Below are positions 61,613-64,000 of a DNA stretch of 64,000 nt, piece after piece. Every line of letters begins with the position of its first letter. Position 1 is the first letter of the stretch. The stretch is taken from contig NC_085871.1 of NCBI RefSeq assembly GCF_034702125.1, positions 37,632,159 through 37,696,158 of the forward strand. Direction: 5' to 3'. This DNA comes from Engraulis encrasicolus. Its lineage: Eukaryota; Chordata; Actinopteri; Clupeiformes; Engraulidae. The notes under the pieces are model-generated. The model was not told where the DNA came from. It searched no databases and saw nothing but the letters and a program-made list of their open reading frames with translations. Position numbers and translations under genes: made by a program.

Positions 61613-64000
61613 TAAGTAGGCCTATATTGAACCATTCTGAGAATGCTGCCACTCTACTGTGTAGCACTGTCATCAGGGCAGCCAACGTTTCCCTCCATAT
61701 CCATATAAGGCTCTTAAATAAGGCAGAAGAGGCTCTAAGAGACTGCTTTCAGTCCACACACTGGAGTGTACTGCAGGAGAGTGAAAACCTGGAGGAAATC
61801 ACTGACTGCACAGCTGACTACCTCAATTTTTGTATGGATGTCGCAGTCCCAACCAAGACTGTGCGCTGCTTCCCCAACAACAAACCCTGGGTGACTAGGA
61901 GGGTGAGAGAACTCCTAAACAGCAAGAAGAGGGCCTTCAAGGAGGGCAACACTGAGGAGTTGAGGAGTACCCAGAGAGAACTGAAGAGAGAGCTGAGGGC
62001 TGCTAAGGAGGCGTATGGGAGGAAAGTGGAGAGGAAGATGGAAAGCAACCCAAGGCAGTTATGGCAGGGCATCAGAGCGATGACCGGTTTTGGCGCCAAG
62101 AGTGGAGGGGCTGAGGGCAACAAAGACAGAGCAGATGAGCTTAATCTGTTTTACAACAGATTTAATTGCCCATCTGTAGACTGCACGGCTAGTGGCACAA
62201 CTCCCACCACGCAGTGCCCCCCTCCCCACTCTCCCACCACTGAAGACATCTCAACACCTTTGGTCTGTGCAGCCCTCACCTCACCCATCCCCCCTCAGCC
62301 CCCAGCACTCACACTGGACCCCCCTCCTCCTCCTCCTACCTCCTCTGAATTCCCCTGTACCTCTCCCATCCCCCCTCTCCCCCCAGCTTTGACACTGGAC
62401 CTCCCTCCTCCTCCTCCCTCCTCTGAATTTCCCTGTACCTCTCCCATCCCCCCTCTCCCCCCAGCTTTGACACTGGACCTCCCTCCTCCTCCTCCCTCCT
62501 CTGAAGTCCCCTGCACCTCTTCCATCCCCCCTCTCCCCTCAGCTTTCACACTGGACTCCCCTCCTCCTTCTCCCACCTCCTCTGAAGTAACCTGCACTGA
62601 CACACCTACACTGATGGAACCTCTCCCCACCCATCCCCCACCACAAACGGAGCAGCCACCCCCCACCATTACGACAGGACAAGTTAGGAGCGCACTGCGG
62701 AGGCTTAAGCCGAAGGCCAACGGACCTGATGGGGTCAGCGCCAGACTCCTCAGGACCTGTGCAGAAGAGCTAGCTGAGCCACTGCAACACATCTTCAATA
62801 AGAGTCTGCATGCGGGTAAGGTGCCCACACAGTGGAAAACCTCATGCCTCATACCTGTACCCAAAAAGCCACACCCCAAAGAACTAAACGACTACAGACC
62901 GGTAGCCCTCACATCCCATATAATGAAGACATTCGAGCGTGCGCTTCTGCTCAACATACTGAAACCCCAAGTTCACCACGCACTAGACCCACTACAATTT
63001 GCCTACCAGGAGAAGGTGGGAGTTGAGGATGCTATTCTGTATCTGCTGCACAGAGTGCATTCTCACCTAGACAAAGGAAGCAGTGCTGTTAGAATCATGT
63101 TCTTTGATTTCTCCAGCGCCTTCAACACAATACAGCCACTACTGTTGAGAAACAAACTACTGCAGATGGGAGTGGAGACTGGGCTGGTGAACTGGATCAC
63201 AGACTACCTCACAGGAAGGCCCCAGTTCGTCAGACTAGGTGACCTCACATCAGAGACTGTAGTCAGCAGCACTGGAGCTCCACAAGGAACGGTGCTTTCC
63301 CCCGTGCTGTTCACCCTGTACACCACTGACTTCAACTACAACACGAAGACCTGCCACATGCAAAAGTTCTCGGATGACACGGCCATTGTTGGATGCATCA
63401 AAGATGGGCAGGAGGGGGAGTACAGGGGACTGGTGGAGAACTTTGTCAAATGGTGCAGAACAAACCAGCTGTGGCTGAACACCACCAAAACCAAAGAAAT
63501 GGTGATTGACTTCAGGCGAACCACCCCACCCCTGGTGCCTGTCTCTATCGAGGGGGAGACTGTGGAGACAGTCTCCACATACAAGTACCTGGGTGTTCAC
63601 CTGGACTCTAAACTGGACTGGTCTGCCAACTCACATGCACTGTACAAGAAAGGCCAGAGCAGACTCTACTTTCTGAGAAAGCTGAGATCTTTCAATGTCT
63701 GCAACAGACTCCTGCAGATGTTCTACCAGTCTGCCATGGCCAGTGTGCTCTCCTATGCTGTGGCATGCTGGGGTGGCAGCATTAGGAAAAGAGATGCTGG
63801 ACGGCTCGACAGGCTGGTGAGGAAAGCAGGGTCTGTTGTAGGCATAGAACTGGACGCCCTCACAACCACAGCCGACAAGAGGACACTTGGCAGATTGGAC
63901 TCTATTTTGGACAACGACAAGCACCCACTGTACCCAGTCCTCAACAACCAGAGAAGCCTGTTCAGCTACAGACTGCGCGCCATCTCCTGCAAGACAGACA
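61613..64000 (+). CDS. Rex1-like LINE polyprotein (ORF2), 5'-truncated, open at the right edge
   Basis: One plus-strand frame without a stop from about 61,613 to the window end. Order: the linker after the endonuclease (ALRDCFQSTHWSVLQE, NNKPWVTRRVRELL, RELRAAKEAYGRKVERK); a proline-rich tandem repeat (62,298-62,605); then reverse transcriptase with LKPKANGPDGVSARLL, DYRPVALTSHIMKTFERALL, FFDFSSAFNTIQP, GAPQGTVLSPVLFTLY and the catalytic FSDDTAIV. Then come KEMVIDFRR, YKYLGVHLDSKLDW and CWGGSIRKRDAGRLDRLVRK. This block order matches Rex1/Babar-type LINEs of fish. The endonuclease is missing at the 5' side. The frame is intact as far as seen, so it inserted recently or belongs to a young family. 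Confidence 0.85.
62298..62605 (+). repeat. In-frame proline-rich tandem repeat inside the LINE frame
   Basis: Four units of 75-78 bp, each coding PALTLDLPPPPPSSEFPCTS-like residues followed by IPPLP. Unit lengths are multiples of three. It lies between the linker and reverse transcriptase, where related elements as I know them have no such block. Confidence 0.85.

Noticed and set aside
62295..62879. Minus-strand Gly/Glu-rich frame of 194 codons
   Set aside because: Antisense shadow of the proline-rich repeat in the Rex1-like LINE frame.

Overview
The window looks like intron- and transposon-rich DNA from a ray-finned (teleost) fish. The signs are spliced genes with GT/AG introns, dense CA/TG microsatellites, fish-type LINEs (L1/Tx1-like, L2/CR1-like, Rex1-like), a Penelope-like element, tRNA-derived SINEs and many hAT-type MITEs. 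No prokaryotic gene organisation is present. Species cannot be told from the sequence alone.

Layout. (1) About 690-6,900 and 16,900-24,900 hold two direct copies of one C2H2 zinc-finger gene with a coiled-coil N-terminal half. The left copy is entered at its third exon and has lost its last finger. The right copy has a full reading frame of nine exons, about 636 codons. (2) Between them lie an L2-like LINE (7.9-9.4 kb, minus), a 471-bp miniature LTR retrotransposon (10,231-10,701) and a full-length L1-type LINE with both reading frames intact (11,635-16,713). The LINE sits about 225 bp upstream of the start codon of the right zinc-finger gene. (3) 24.9-34 kb has no host gene that I can support. 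It holds LINE remnants, a roughly 3-kb inverted cluster of AAGATGGC motifs, a decayed Penelope-like element and GAT/TG arrays. (4) 34,050-55,326, minus strand, is one adhesion-type G-protein-coupled receptor gene of about 14 exons: signal peptide, low-complexity Gly/Lys stalk, GAIN/GPS region and seven-helix domain. Its introns are full of SINEs, MITEs and microsatellites, and at least four of its exons have a nearby partial copy. (5) 55.4-61.6 kb is intergenic repeat DNA with hAT MITEs, SINEs, an inverted MITE pair and two unusual short-motif arrays. (6) From about 61.6 kb to the right edge runs the open frame of a Rex1-like LINE with an in-frame proline-rich tandem repeat.

How it fits together. 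The two zinc-finger copies act as mutual empty-site controls: insertions present in one and absent in the other show what arrived after the duplication, including a TTAA-flanked element. The most unusual items are the miniature LTR element, whose LTRs carry tRNA-like box A and box B motifs; a set of hammerhead-like stem-loop modules with covarying stems; the repeated partial exon duplications in the receptor gene; and the uneven evolution of the paired zinc-finger genes. All exon calls were made by eye from splice sites, reading phase and similarity between copies; no search was run.
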